DNA of 64,000 bases from Myroides sp. NP-2 (GTDB lineage: Bacteria; Bacteroidota; Bacteroidia; Flavobacteriales; Flavobacteriaceae). The notes under the pieces were generated by a model. The model made no database searches. It saw only the letters and a program-made list of their open reading frames with translations, and was not told where the DNA came from. The stretch's first letter is position 1. Every line of letters starts with the position of its first letter. Made by a program: the position numbers and the translations under genes. Shown here one piece after another: positions 41,452-51,570 of the stretch. The stretch lies in the NCBI RefSeq assembly GCF_014145665.1, contig NZ_JACHTD010000009.1, positions 97,352 to 161,351 of the forward strand, read 5' to 3'.

Positions 41452-44400
41452 TTATTTTTTCTCCATTAATCTTTCTAGTTTTTCTAATCGCTCTAAAACC
41501 GCTTCTTGTTCTTTTTTCATTTGATCTATTTGGTCTTGTTGCTCAATAGTATGCAAGAATAACTCTTCCACTTTTTCTAGTAATTCAACGGAAAGGTTTG
41601 TTAAATCAAAACCATACCCTCCTTCATTTTTACGTAAATCACTAATTGGAGTTACCCCTGGCAAGTGGTGATTTTCTTTGACAAATCGCGCAATATCGGT
41701 TAACGTATTAAACTCATACGTCAGTTTGATATCAGAACTTCCAGTAAAGTATTTCTCAAATACATAATCTGCATATACTGCATTGGTTGTAAAAAACTTA
41801 CCTGTTGTCACTACATCTCCTGCAACAAATAATTTTGCCGTTGGATCTGTAGCTGGAATCTGACTTGCCCCTATGGCAACTGTTCCTGTTTGATAAATGT
41901 TTTCTGTGTTTAATGTAGCCACTGTTGTCGATCCCTGAACTAACCAAGGCGAAGCAGGTGCCACTGCTGATTTATCTGCCCATCCTGGAACACTACTAGC
42001 ATCGGTTACCAAGATTTGATTCGGTGATAGAGAATTAGCTATATCTTCTGGAAGTATGGTTCCATTTTTGATATGTGTCGATGTTACTCCTCCATCTGCC
42101 ACTTTAATACTCGCTTCTTTTAATAAAGTCGCAGAACCATCTGTTACTGTAATTGACGCATCAGATTTCAGCTCTTTACCAGATATAACCTTAGTTACAT
42201 CAACATCTGGTGTGCCTGGTATCCAAGAAGTTCCATCAAACACCAAGGCTTGTCCATCTGTAACTGTTGTGGCAACTACTGGATTTCCTTGAATCTTGTC
42301 TAATCTTGTTGATCCTGTTGCTCCTGTTATATCTCCAGCAAGGGTTACGCTGCCTAAATCAACTTCTTCTTTCGTCCCATCATCCTTGATATAGTAGTAC
42401 TTATTCTCTGTACTATTGTATTCTACGTTTCCGTATTTACCTTCTAATTGATTTACTACTTCTGTGATAAAGGCTGTGTTTTGTGCAATCACTTTAACGT
42501 CTAACTGCACTTTGTTCCCATCTGAATCAGTTACCGTCAACATATCCGCATCAAGCGTAAAGCTTACGTTTGTCGTATTGATCGACGACCAATCTATAGT
42601 ACCTTCGGTTCCATCGTCTTGGATGTAGTAGAATCTATTCTCGTCGCTATTGTAGTAAACGTTTCCGTATTTGCCTTTTAGCTTGTTGACAATATTAGTA
42701 ATCAACGTCTGGTTATTCCCTACATTGGTAATAAACTCGTCATTAGTTGTCAACTCAGTGATAAAACTAGAATTGCTTGCAATCTCTTTAACGTCCAGCT
42801 GCACTTTGTTCCCATCAGAATCAGTCACCGTCAACATATCCGCATCGAGGGTAAAGCTTACGTTCGTAGTATTGATCGACGACCAATCTATAGTTCCCTC
42901 GGTTCCATCGTCTTGGATGTAGTAGAATCTGTTCTCATCTACATTGTAGTATACGTTTCCGTATTTGCCTTTTAGCTTGTTGACAATATTAGTAATCAAC
43001 GTCTGATTATTCCCTACATTGGTAATAAACTCGTCATTAGTTGTCAACTCAGTGATAAAACTAGAATTGCTAGCGATCTCTTTAACGTCTAACTGCACTT
43101 TGTTCCCATCTGAATCAGTTACCGTCAACATATCCGCATCAAGCGTAAAGCTTACGTTTGTAGTATTAATTGACGACCAATCTATAGTTCCCTCTGTTCC
43201 ATCGTCTTGGATGTAGTAGAATCTATTCTCGTCTACATTGTAGTATACGTTTCCGTATTTGCCTTTTAGCTTGTTGACAATGTTGGTAATCAACGTCTGG
43301 TTATTCCCTACATTGGTAATGAACTCATCATTAGTGGTCAACTCAGTGATAAAACTAGAATTGCTAGCGATCTCTTTAACGTCTAACTGCACTTTATTGC
43401 CATCGGAATCAGTCACCGTCAACATATCCGCATCAAGGGTAAAGCTTACGTTAGTCGTATTAATCGACGACCAATCTATAGTTCCCTCTGTTCCATCGTC
43501 TTGGATGTAGTAGAATCTGTTCTCGTCTACATTGTAGTAAACATTTCCGTATTTGCCTTTGAGCTTGTTGACAATGTTGGTAATCAACGTCTGGTTATTC
43601 CCTACATTGGTAATAAACTCGTCATTAGTTGTCAACTCAGTGATAAAACTAGAATTGCTTGCAATCTCTTTAACGTCCAGCTGCACTTTGTTCCCATCAG
43701 AATCAGTCACCGTCAACATATCCGCATCGAGGGTAAAACTTACGTTAGTCGTATTAATCGAAGACCAATCTATAGTTCCCTCAGTTCCATCGTCTTGGAT
43801 GTAGTAGAATCTGTTCTCGTCTACATTGTAGTATACGTTTCCGTATTTGCCTTTTAGCTTGTTGATGATTTCTGTGATGAACTCACTGTTGTTTGTAATT
43901 TTCGTTACAAACTCTTGATTTTGTGTAAGTTCCTCAATGAAGGTAGAGTTGTTCGCAATCTCTTTAACGTCCAGTTGCACTTTGTTGCCATCGGAATCAG
44001 TCACCGTCAACATATCTGCATCGAGGGTAAAGCTTACGTTAGTCGTATTAATCGACGACCAATCAATAGTTCCCTCTGTTCCATCGTCTTGGATGTAGTA
44101 GAATCTATTCTCGTCTACATTGTAGTAAACATTTCCGTATTTGCCTTTTAGCTTGTTGACAATATTGGTAATCAACGTCTGGTTATTCCCTACATTGGTA
44201 ATAAACTCGTCATTAGTGGTCAACTCAGTGATAAAACTAGAATTGCTTGCAATCTCTTTTACATCCAGCTGCACTTTGTTCCCATCGGAATCAGTCACCG
44301 TCAACATATCCGCATCGAGGGTAAAGCTAACGTTTGTGGTATTGATCGACGACCAATCAATAGTTCCCTCTGTTCCATCGTCTTGGATGTAGTAGAATCT

Positions 44401-47400
44401 GTTCTCGTCTACATTGTAGTATACGTTTCCGTATTTGCCTTTTAGCTTGTTGATGATTTCTGTGATGAACTCGTTATTGCTTGTAATTTTCGTTACAAAC
44501 TCTTGATTTTGTGTAAGTTCCTCAATAAAGGTAGAGTTGTTCGCAATCTCTTTAACGTCTAACTGCACTTTGTTCCCATCGGAATCAGTCACCGTCAACA
44601 TATCTGCATCGAGCGTAAAGCTTACGTTAGTAGTATTAATTGACGACCAATCTATAGTTCCCTCTGTTCCATCTTCTTGGATGTAGTAGAACCTGTTCTC
44701 GTCTACATTGTAGTAAACATTTCCGTATTTGCCTTTGAGCTTGTTGACAATGTTGGTAATCAACGTCTGGTTATTCCCTACATTGGTAATAAACTCGTCA
44801 TTAGTGGTCAACTCAGTGATAAAACTAGAATTGCTTGCAATCTCTTTAACGCCTAACTGCACTTTGTTCCCATCGGAATCAGTTACCGTCAACATATCCG
44901 CATCTAACGTAAAGCTTACGTTTGTGGTATTAATCGACGACCAATCTATAGTTCCCTCTGTTCCATCGTCTTGGATGTAGTAGAATCTATTCTCGTCGCT
45001 ATTGTAATATACGTTTCCGTATTTACCTTTTAGCTTGTTGATGATTTCTGTGATGAACTCATTGTTGTTTGTAATTTTCGTTACAAACTCTTGATTTTGT
45101 GTAAGTTCCTCAATAAAGGTAGAGTTGTTCGCAATCTCTTTTACATCCAGCTGCACTTTGTTCCCATCTGAATCAGTCACCGTCAACATATCCGCATCGA
45201 GCGTAAAGCTTACGTTTGTCGTATTAATTGACGACCAATCAATAGTTCCCTCTGTTCCATCGTCTTGGATGTAGTAGAATCTGTTCTCGTCTACATTGTA
45301 GTATACGTTTCCGTATTTGCCTTTTAGCTTGTTGACAATGTTGGTAATCAACGTCTGGTTATTCCCTACATTGGTAATAAACTCGTCATTAGTTGTCAAC
45401 TCAGTGATAAAACTAGAATTGCTAGCGATATCTTTAACGTCTAACTGCACTTTGTTCCCATCGGAATCAGTTACCGTCAACATATCCGCATCGAGGGTAA
45501 AGCTCACGTTTGTAGTATTGATTGACGACCAATCAATAGTTCCCTCTGTTCCATCGTCTTGGATGTAGTAGAATCTATTCTCGTCTACATTGTAGTATAC
45601 GTTCCCGTATTTGCCTTTTAGCTTGTTGACAATTTCTGTGATGAACTCGTTATTGCTTGTAATTTTCGTTACAAACTCTTGATTTTGTGTAAGTTCCTCA
45701 ATGAAGGTAGAGTTGTTCGCAATCTCTTTAACGTCTAACTGCACTTTGTTCCCATCGGAATCAGTTACCGTCAACATATCTGCATCAAGGGTAAAGCTCA
45801 CGTTTGTAGTATTAATTGACGACCAATCTATAGTTCCCTCTGTTCCATCGTCTTGGATGTAGTAGAATCTATTCTCGTCAATGTTGTAGTATACGTTTCC
45901 GTATTTGCCTTTTAGCTTGTTGATTACCTCTGTGATGAACTCGTTATTGTTGGTAATTTTCGTTACAAACTCTTGATTTTGTGTAAGTTCCTCAATAAAG
46001 GTAGAGTTGTTGGCAATCTCTTTTACATCCAGTTGCACTTTATTTCCATCGGAATCAGTTACCGTCAACATATCCGCATCGAGGGTAAAGCTTACGTTCG
46101 TAGTATTGATTGACGACCAATCAATAGTACCTTCGGTTCCATCGTCTTGGATGTAGTAGAATCTGTTCTCATCTACATTGTAGTATACGTTCCCGTATTT
46201 GCCTTTGAGCTTGTTGATTACCTCTGTGATGAACTCGTTATTGCTTGTAATTTTCGTCACAAACTCTTGATTTTGTGTAAGTTCCTCAATAAAGGTAGAG
46301 TTGTTGGCAATCTCTTTTACATCCAGCTGCACTTTGTTCCCATCGGAATCAGTCACCGTCAACATATCCGCATCAAGCGTAAAACTTACGTTAGTCGTAT
46401 TGATTGAAGACCAATCAATAGTACCCTCAGTTCCATCGTCTTGGATGTAGTAGAATCTATTCTCGTCTATGTTGTAGTATACGTTTCCGTATTTGCCTTT
46501 TAGCTTGTTGATTACCTCTGTGATGAACTCATTATTGCTTGTAATTTTCGTTACAAACTCTTGATTTTGTGTAAGTTCCTCAATAAAGGTGGAGTTATTG
46601 GCAATCTCTTTTACATCCAGTTGCACTTTGTTCCCATCGGAATCAGTCACCGTCAACATATCCGCATCGAGCGTAAAACTTACGTTAGTCGTATTGATCG
46701 AAGACCAATCAATAGTACCTTCGGTTCCATCGTCTTGGATATAGTAGAACCTGTTCTCATCTACATTGTAGTATACGTTTCCGTATTTACCTTTTAATTT
46801 GTTGATTACCTCTGTGATGAACTCGTTATTGCTTGTAATTTTAGTTACAAACTCTTGATTTTGTGTAAGTTCCTCAATAAAGGTAGAGTTATTGGCAATC
46901 TCTTTAACGTCTAACTGCACTTTGTTCCCATCGGAATCAGTTACCGTCAACATATCTGCATCAAGCGTAAAGCTTACGTTAGTCGTATTGATTGACGACC
47001 AATCTATAGTACCTTCAGTTCCATCGTCTTGGATGTAGTAGAATCTATTCTCATCTACATTGTAGTATACGTTTCCGTATTTGCCTTTTAGCTTGTTGAT
47101 GATTTCTGTGATGAACTCGTTGTTGCTTGTAATTTTCGTTACAAACTCTTGATTTTGTGTAAGTTCCTCAATGAAGGTAGAGTTATTGGCAATCTCTTTA
47201 ACGTCTAACTGCACTTTGTTGCCATCGGAATCAGTCACCGTCAACATATCCGCATCAAGGGTAAAGCTAACGTTAGTCGTATTGATCGAAGACCAATCAA
47301 TAGTACCCTCTGTTCCATCGTCTTGGATGTAGTAGAATCTATTCTCGTCTACATTGTAGTAAACGTTTCCGTATTTGCCTTTTAGCTTGTTGATTACCTC

Positions 47401-47412
47401 TGTGATGAACAC
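41452..47412 (-). CDS. C-terminal half of the giant fibre protein, separated by a nonsense codon (1986 aa from a GTG)
   Basis: This frame continues the 47458-51018 frame in phase after an in-frame TAA at 47458-47460. It has 17 modules of the 98-residue repeat (the last is 78 residues) plus a divergent final one (EGKYGNVEYNSTENKYYYI). The ~330-residue tail ends with DYVFEKYFTGSSDI, FVKENHHLPGVTPISDLRKN and a coiled coil LLEKVEELFLHTIEQQDQIDQMKKEQ, which resembles the end of many Bacteroidota and phage tail-fibre proteins. No T9SS domain or membrane anchor is seen. The only start is a GTG created by a base change, and no signal peptide precedes it, so alone it would stay in the cytoplasm. It is best read as the rest of one disrupted gene. 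Confidence 0.85.
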   Translation of the reverse strand: MFITEVINKLKGKYGNVYYNVDENRFYYIQDDGTEGTIDWSSINTTNVSFTLDADMLTVTDSDGNKVQLDVKEIANNSTFIEELTQNQEFVTKITSNNEFITEIINKLKGKYGNVYYNVDENRFYYIQDDGTEGTIDWSSINTTNVSFTLDADMLTVTDSDGNKVQLDVKEIANNSTFIEELTQNQEFVTKITSNNEFITEVINKLKGKYGNVYYNVDENRFYYIQDDGTEGTIDWSSINTTNVSFTLDADMLTVTDSDGNKVQLDVKEIANNSTFIEELTQNQEFVTKITSNNEFITEVINKLKGKYGNVYYNIDENRFYYIQDDGTEGTIDWSSINTTNVSFTLDADMLTVTDSDGNKVQLDVKEIANNSTFIEELTQNQEFVTKITSNNEFITEVINKLKGKYGNVYYNVDENRFYYIQDDGTEGTIDWSSINTTNVSFTLDADMLTVTDSDGNKVQLDVKEIANNSTFIEELTQNQEFVTKITNNNEFITEVINKLKGKYGNVYYNIDENRFYYIQDDGTEGTIDWSSINTTNVSFTLDADMLTVTDSDGNKVQLDVKEIANNSTFIEELTQNQEFVTKITSNNEFITEIVNKLKGKYGNVYYNVDENRFYYIQDDGTEGTIDWSSINTTNVSFTLDADMLTVTDSDGNKVQLDVKDIASNSSFITELTTNDEFITNVGNNQTLITNIVNKLKGKYGNVYYNVDENRFYYIQDDGTEGTIDWSSINTTNVSFTLDADMLTVTDSDGNKVQLDVKEIANNSTFIEELTQNQEFVTKITNNNEFITEIINKLKGKYGNVYYNSDENRFYYIQDDGTEGTIDWSSINTTNVSFTLDADMLTVTDSDGNKVQLGVKEIASNSSFITELTTNDEFITNVGNNQTLITNIVNKLKGKYGNVYYNVDENRFYYIQEDGTEGTIDWSSINTTNVSFTLDADMLTVTDSDGNKVQLDVKEIANNSTFIEELTQNQEFVTKITSNNEFITEIINKLKGKYGNVYYNVDENRFYYIQDDGTEGTIDWSSINTTNVSFTLDADMLTVTDSDGNKVQLDVKEIASNSSFITELTTNDEFITNVGNNQTLITNIVNKLKGKYGNVYYNVDENRFYYIQDDGTEGTIDWSSINTTNVSFTLDADMLTVTDSDGNKVQLDVKEIANNSTFIEELTQNQEFVTKITNNSEFITEIINKLKGKYGNVYYNVDENRFYYIQDDGTEGTIDWSSINTTNVSFTLDADMLTVTDSDGNKVQLDVKEIASNSSFITELTTNDEFITNVGNNQTLITNIVNKLKGKYGNVYYNVDENRFYYIQDDGTEGTIDWSSINTTNVSFTLDADMLTVTDSDGNKVQLDVKEIASNSSFITELTTNDEFITNVGNNQTLITNIVNKLKGKYGNVYYNVDENRFYYIQDDGTEGTIDWSSINTTNVSFTLDADMLTVTDSDGNKVQLDVKEIASNSSFITELTTNDEFITNVGNNQTLITNIVNKLKGKYGNVYYNVDENRFYYIQDDGTEGTIDWSSINTTNVSFTLDADMLTVTDSDGNKVQLDVKEIASNSSFITELTTNDEFITNVGNNQTLITNIVNKLKGKYGNVYYNSDENRFYYIQDDGTEGTIDWSSINTTNVSFTLDADMLTVTDSDGNKVQLDVKVIAQNTAFITEVVNQLEGKYGNVEYNSTENKYYYIKDDGTKEEVDLGSVTLAGDITGATGSTRLDKIQGNPVVATTVTDGQALVFDGTSWIPGTPDVDVTKVISGKELKSDASITVTDGSATLLKEASIKVADGGVTSTHIKNGTILPEDIANSLSPNQILVTDASSVPGWADKSAVAPASPWLVQGSTTVATLNTENIYQTGTVAIGASQIPATDPTAKLFVAGDVVTTGKFFTTNAVYADYVFEKYFTGSSDIKLTYEFNTLTDIARFVKENHHLPGVTPISDLRKNEGGYGFDLTNLSVELLEKVEELFLHTIEQQDQIDQMKKEQEAVLERLEKLERLMEKK

Positions 47413-50328
47413 GTTGTTGCTTGTAATTTTCGTTACAAACTCTTGATTTTGTGTAAGTTACTCAATAAAGGTAGAGTTATTGGCAATCTCTTTTACATCC
47501 AGCTGCACTTTGTTCCCATCGGAATCAGTTACCGTCAACATATCCGCATCAAGGGTAAAGCTTACGTTTGTGGTATTAATCGACGACCAATCAATAGTTC
47601 CCTCTGTTCCATCGTCTTGGATGTAGTAGAATCTGTTCTCGTCTACATTGTAGTAAACATTTCCGTATTTACCTTTGAGCTTGTTGACAATTTCTGTGAT
47701 GAACTCGTTATTGCTTGTAATTTTCGTTACAAACTCTTGATTTTGTGTAAGTTCCTCAATGAAGGTAGAGTTGTTGGCAATCTCTTTTACATCCAGTTGC
47801 ACTTTGTTCCCATCGGAATCAGTCACCGTCAACATATCTGCATCAAGCGTAAAACTTACGTTAGTCGTATTGATTGAAGACCAATCAATAGTTCCCTCGG
47901 TTCCATCGTCTTGGATGTAGTAGAATCTGTTCTCGTCTACATTGTAGTATACGTTTCCGTATTTGCCTTTTAGCTTGTTGATTACCTCTGTGATGAACTC
48001 GTTGTTGCTTGTAATTTTCGTTACAAACTCTTGATTTTGTGTAAGTTCCTCAATAAAGGTAGAGTTATTGGCAATCTCTTTAACGTCTAACTGCACTTTG
48101 TTCCCATCGGAATCAGTTACCGTCAACATATCTGCATCAAGCGTAAAGCTTACGTTAGTCGTATTGATTGACGACCAATCTATAGTACCTTCAGTTCCAT
48201 CGTCTTGGATGTAGTAGAATCTATTCTCATCTACATTGTAGTATACGTTTCCGTATTTGCCTTTTAGCTTGTTGATGATTTCTGTGATGAACTCGTTGTT
48301 GCTTGTAATTTTCGTTACAAACTCTTGATTTTGTGTAAGTTCCTCAATGAAGGTAGAGTTATTGGCAATCTCTTTAACGTCCAGTTGCACTTTGTTGCCA
48401 TCGGAATCAGTCACCGTCAACATATCCGCATCAAGGGTAAAGCTTACGTTCGTAGTATTGATCGACGACCAATCTATAGTTCCCTCGGTTCCATCGTCTT
48501 GGATGTAGTAGAATCTGTTCTCGTCAATGTTGTAGTATACGTTTCCGTATTTACCTTTTAGCTTGTTGATTACCTCTGTGATGAACTCGTTGTTGTTTGT
48601 AATTTTCGTTACAAACTCTTGATTTTGTGTAAGTTCCTCAATGAAGGTAGAGTTATTGGCAATCTCTTTTACATCCAGTTGCACTTTGTTCCCATCGGAA
48701 TCAGTCACCGTCAACATATCCGCATCTAACGTAAAGCTTACGTTAGTCGTATTAATCGACGACCAATCAATAGTTCCCTCTGTTCCATCGTCTTGGATGT
48801 AGTAGAACCTGTTCTCGTCAATGTTGTAGTAAACGTTTCCGTATTTGCCTTTTAGCTTGTTGATTACCTCTGTGATGAACTCGTTATTGCTTGTAATTTT
48901 CGTTACAAACTCTTGATTTTGTGTAAGTTCCTCAATGAAGGTAGAGTTATTGGCAATCTCTTTTACATCCAGTTGCACTTTGTTCCCATCGGAATCAGTC
49001 ACCGTCAACATATCCGCATCAAGGGTAAAGCTTACGTTAGTCGTATTGATCGACGACCAATCAATAGTTCCCTCTGTTCCATCGTCTTGGATGTAGTAGA
49101 ATCTGTTCTCGTCAATGTTGTAGTATACGTTTCCGTATTTGCCTTTTAATTTATTGATTACCTCCGTGATGAACTCGTTGTTGCTTGTAATTTTCGTTAC
49201 AAACTCTTGATTTTGTGTAAGTTCCTCAATGAAGGTAGAGTTGTTTGCAATCTCTTTAACGTCTAACTGCACTTTGTTCCCATCGGAATCAGTTACCGTC
49301 AACATATCCGCATCGAGGGTAAAGCTAACGTTCGTAGTATTGATCGACGACCAATCAATAGTTCCCTCTGTTCCATCGTCTTGGATGTAGTAGAATCTGT
49401 TCTCGTCTATGTTGTAGTATACGTTTCCGTATTTACCTTTTAGCTTGTTGATTACCTCTGTGATGAACTCGTTATTGCTTGTAATTTTCGTTACAAACTC
49501 TTGATTTTGTGTAAGTTCCTCAATGAAGGTAGAGTTGTTCGCAATCTCTTTAACGTCTAACTGTACTTTGTTGCCATCGGAATCAGTCACTGTCAACATA
49601 TCCGCATCGAGGGTAAAGCTAACGTTAGTCGTATTGATTGACGACCAATCTATAGTACCTTCTGTTCCATCGTCTTGGATGTAGTAGAACCTGTTCTCGT
49701 CAATGTTGTAGTATACGTTTCCGTATTTACCTTTTAGCTTGTTGATTACCTCTGTGATGAACTCGTTGTTGCTTGTAATTTTCGTTACAAACTCTTGATT
49801 TTGTGTAAGCTCCTCAATAAAGGTAGAGTTGTTGGCAATCTCTTTTACATCCAGTTGCACTTTGTTGCCATCGGAATCAGTCACTGTCAACATATCCGCA
49901 TCGAGGGTAAAGCTAACGTTAGTCGTATTGATTGACGACCAATCTATAGTACCTTCAGTTCCATCGTCTTGGATATAGTAGAATCTATTCTCGTCTACAT
50001 TGTAGTATACGTTTCCGTATTTGCCTTTTAATTTGTTGATGATTTCTGTGATGAACTCGTTGTTGCTTGTAATTTTCGTTACAAACTCTTGATTTTGTGT
50101 CAGTTCCTCAATGAAGGTAGAGTTGTTCGCAATCTCTTTAACATCCAACTGTACTTTGTTCCCATCGGAATCAGTCACCGTCAACATATCCGCATCGAGG
50201 GTAAAGCTTACGTTCGTAGTATTGATCGACGACCAATCAATAGTACCTTCGGTTCCATCGTCTTGGATGTAGTAGAACCTGTTCTCGTCTATGTTGTAGT
50301 ATACGTTTCCGTATTTGCCTTTTAATTT
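42451..50328 (-). repeat. 27 near-identical tandem modules, 294 bp each (last one 234 bp)
   Basis: Each module encodes 98 residues beginning KLKGKYGNVYYN, then DENRFYYIQDDGTEGTIDW, SSINTTNVSFTLDADMLTV, TDSDGNKVQLDVKEIA and a 26-residue linker. Linkers come in two kinds, NSTFIEELTQNQEFVTKI-type (A) and NSSFITELTTNDEFITNV-type (B); B occurs only in the distal half. Protein identity is nearly complete, while third-codon bases differ between modules (for example GTT/GTA, ACG/ACA), so the array is under selection at protein level. One divergent module precedes (50329-50592) and one follows it. 26 x 294 + 234 bases gives exactly the span stated. Confidence 0.95.
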
Positions 50329-51018
50329 GTTGATGATTTCTGTGATGAAGGCAGGGTTTTCAGTTAACTTATTTACAAAAGTCAAATTACTAGCAATATC
50401 TTGCACAGCCAAACGAACAGATCGATTATCAAGATCCGTGATCATTAAGAAATCATCTTCTAAGGTAAAACTAACGTTTGTAGTATTGAGGTCTTCCCAC
50501 GTAATTAGGATAGGTGCTCCGTTGTCATCGAGATAATAAAACTTATGATCTTCCGTATTGTAGTAAACATTACCGTATTTGCCTTTTAATTTATTTACAA
50601 TTTCGGTAATGAAGTTTGAATTATTTACAATTTCATCCAACGACAGCGATACCGTATTTCCATCAGAATCGGTGATTGTCAGGTGATTATCAATTAAAGT
50701 GAAGCTTTGGTTGGTTGTATTCACATAGGATTGTGAATTTAACAGGCGAACCCATCTATCTTTTTTCCAGTAGTAAAAACCAGAAGGAAAATCTTCGTGT
50801 CCAAGGTTATAAACGAATAAACTTTCAGTTAGATCACCTGAAATAGCATCTTTATCCGTTTCACTGTTTAAAATGACTCTAGGAAATAAAACCCCCTTAT
50901 TTGTAGAGACGATATCTAGTTGACTTGAATTAGCTGGAGTTACAGTTCCAATACCAACTTGGGCAGTTACAAAACCAGTTGCAAACAACGCCATCAATGG
51001 AATAACTTTTCTAATCAT
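47458..51018 (-). CDS. N-terminal half of the giant tail-fibre-like repeat protein (1186 aa), ended by a nonsense codon
   Basis: The signal peptide MIRKVIPLMALFATGFVTAQ is followed by VGIGTVTPANSSQLDIVSTN, a common Bacteroidota/phage-fibre opening, and a tail-fibre-like module ending FYYWKKDRWVRLL (about residues 30-92). Then come one divergent and ten near-identical modules. The frame stops within the linker of module 11 at TFIE-stop: the codon is TAA where other A-type linkers have GAA (base 47460). Without that change the frame would run on to 41452, giving 3188 residues. First gene of the operon; the 490 bases upstream (51019-51503) are AT-rich with no gene and no exact TAnnTTTG. Confidence 0.88.
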   Translation of the reverse strand: MIRKVIPLMALFATGFVTAQVGIGTVTPANSSQLDIVSTNKGVLFPRVILNSETDKDAISGDLTESLFVYNLGHEDFPSGFYYWKKDRWVRLLNSQSYVNTTNQSFTLIDNHLTITDSDGNTVSLSLDEIVNNSNFITEIVNKLKGKYGNVYYNTEDHKFYYLDDNGAPILITWEDLNTTNVSFTLEDDFLMITDLDNRSVRLAVQDIASNLTFVNKLTENPAFITEIINKLKGKYGNVYYNIDENRFYYIQDDGTEGTIDWSSINTTNVSFTLDADMLTVTDSDGNKVQLDVKEIANNSTFIEELTQNQEFVTKITSNNEFITEIINKLKGKYGNVYYNVDENRFYYIQDDGTEGTIDWSSINTTNVSFTLDADMLTVTDSDGNKVQLDVKEIANNSTFIEELTQNQEFVTKITSNNEFITEVINKLKGKYGNVYYNIDENRFYYIQDDGTEGTIDWSSINTTNVSFTLDADMLTVTDSDGNKVQLDVKEIANNSTFIEELTQNQEFVTKITSNNEFITEVINKLKGKYGNVYYNIDENRFYYIQDDGTEGTIDWSSINTTNVSFTLDADMLTVTDSDGNKVQLDVKEIANNSTFIEELTQNQEFVTKITSNNEFITEVINKLKGKYGNVYYNIDENRFYYIQDDGTEGTIDWSSINTTNVSFTLDADMLTVTDSDGNKVQLDVKEIANNSTFIEELTQNQEFVTKITSNNEFITEVINKLKGKYGNVYYNIDENRFYYIQDDGTEGTIDWSSINTTNVSFTLDADMLTVTDSDGNKVQLDVKEIANNSTFIEELTQNQEFVTKITNNNEFITEVINKLKGKYGNVYYNIDENRFYYIQDDGTEGTIDWSSINTTNVSFTLDADMLTVTDSDGNKVQLDVKEIANNSTFIEELTQNQEFVTKITSNNEFITEIINKLKGKYGNVYYNVDENRFYYIQDDGTEGTIDWSSINTTNVSFTLDADMLTVTDSDGNKVQLDVKEIANNSTFIEELTQNQEFVTKITSNNEFITEVINKLKGKYGNVYYNVDENRFYYIQDDGTEGTIDWSSINTTNVSFTLDADMLTVTDSDGNKVQLDVKEIANNSTFIEELTQNQEFVTKITSNNEFITEIVNKLKGKYGNVYYNVDENRFYYIQDDGTEGTIDWSSINTTNVSFTLDADMLTVTDSDGNKVQLDVKEIANNSTFIE

Positions 51019-51503
51019 ATTACAATTTTTAATAAATTTTACTCATTTTTTTATTAAATTTAAACACAATTACCCCATCAAAAACACCAAAAAAATATAA
51101 AACCAACAAGCAAACTATAGTCTTCCATTAAATTATCTCTATTTTTAAACTTCATTTTGAGATTTATTCTCAACTTATTGTTCTCAAAAAGCACTTTTAT
51201 TTAAAAATAAACGCTGAGAACTATAAGAATTAAGGGATATTGAATCGAAAAATGAAAAATCAAATAAGTAAAAAAGAAAGATAATGAGTAATTAACACCT
51301 AACTACTTCCCTTCCCCTAGGAAGCATATAGATAAATAACACCATAGTAAAAACGAAAAACACAAATAATAAACACCTTTTTAGATTCATCTAAATGCCT
51401 CAACCCCCCGTAATCCTTTGAAAACCACAACTATTAGCTTTATTCTATATAGCAATAATTACTTTTACTTCTAAAAAGGGTGTTTTTTCACTCGAAGGAA
51501 GAC

Positions 51504-51543
51504 AAAAAAAACACCCCAAAAAGCGCATGCTTTTTGGGGTGTT
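51504..51543 (-). terminator. Terminator of acs
   Basis: A perfect 15-base stem AACACCCCAAAAAGC / GCTTTTTGGGGTGTT with a 4-base loop is followed by eight T on the minus strand, 28 bases beyond the acs stop. The preceding 51019-51503 shows only AT-rich spacer. Confidence 0.9.
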
Positions 51544-51570
51544 ATATCTACGTATTGCGAATTTAAAATC

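Noticed and set aside
42451..50328. CRISPR-like array
   Set aside because: Units are contiguous 294-bp coding modules without spacers; the heptamer arrays also have no spacers.
42056..50536. Many 78-83 codon plus-strand frames opposite the fibre repeats
   Set aside because: They recur with the 294-bp period of the array and are antisense images of the same module, not separate genes.
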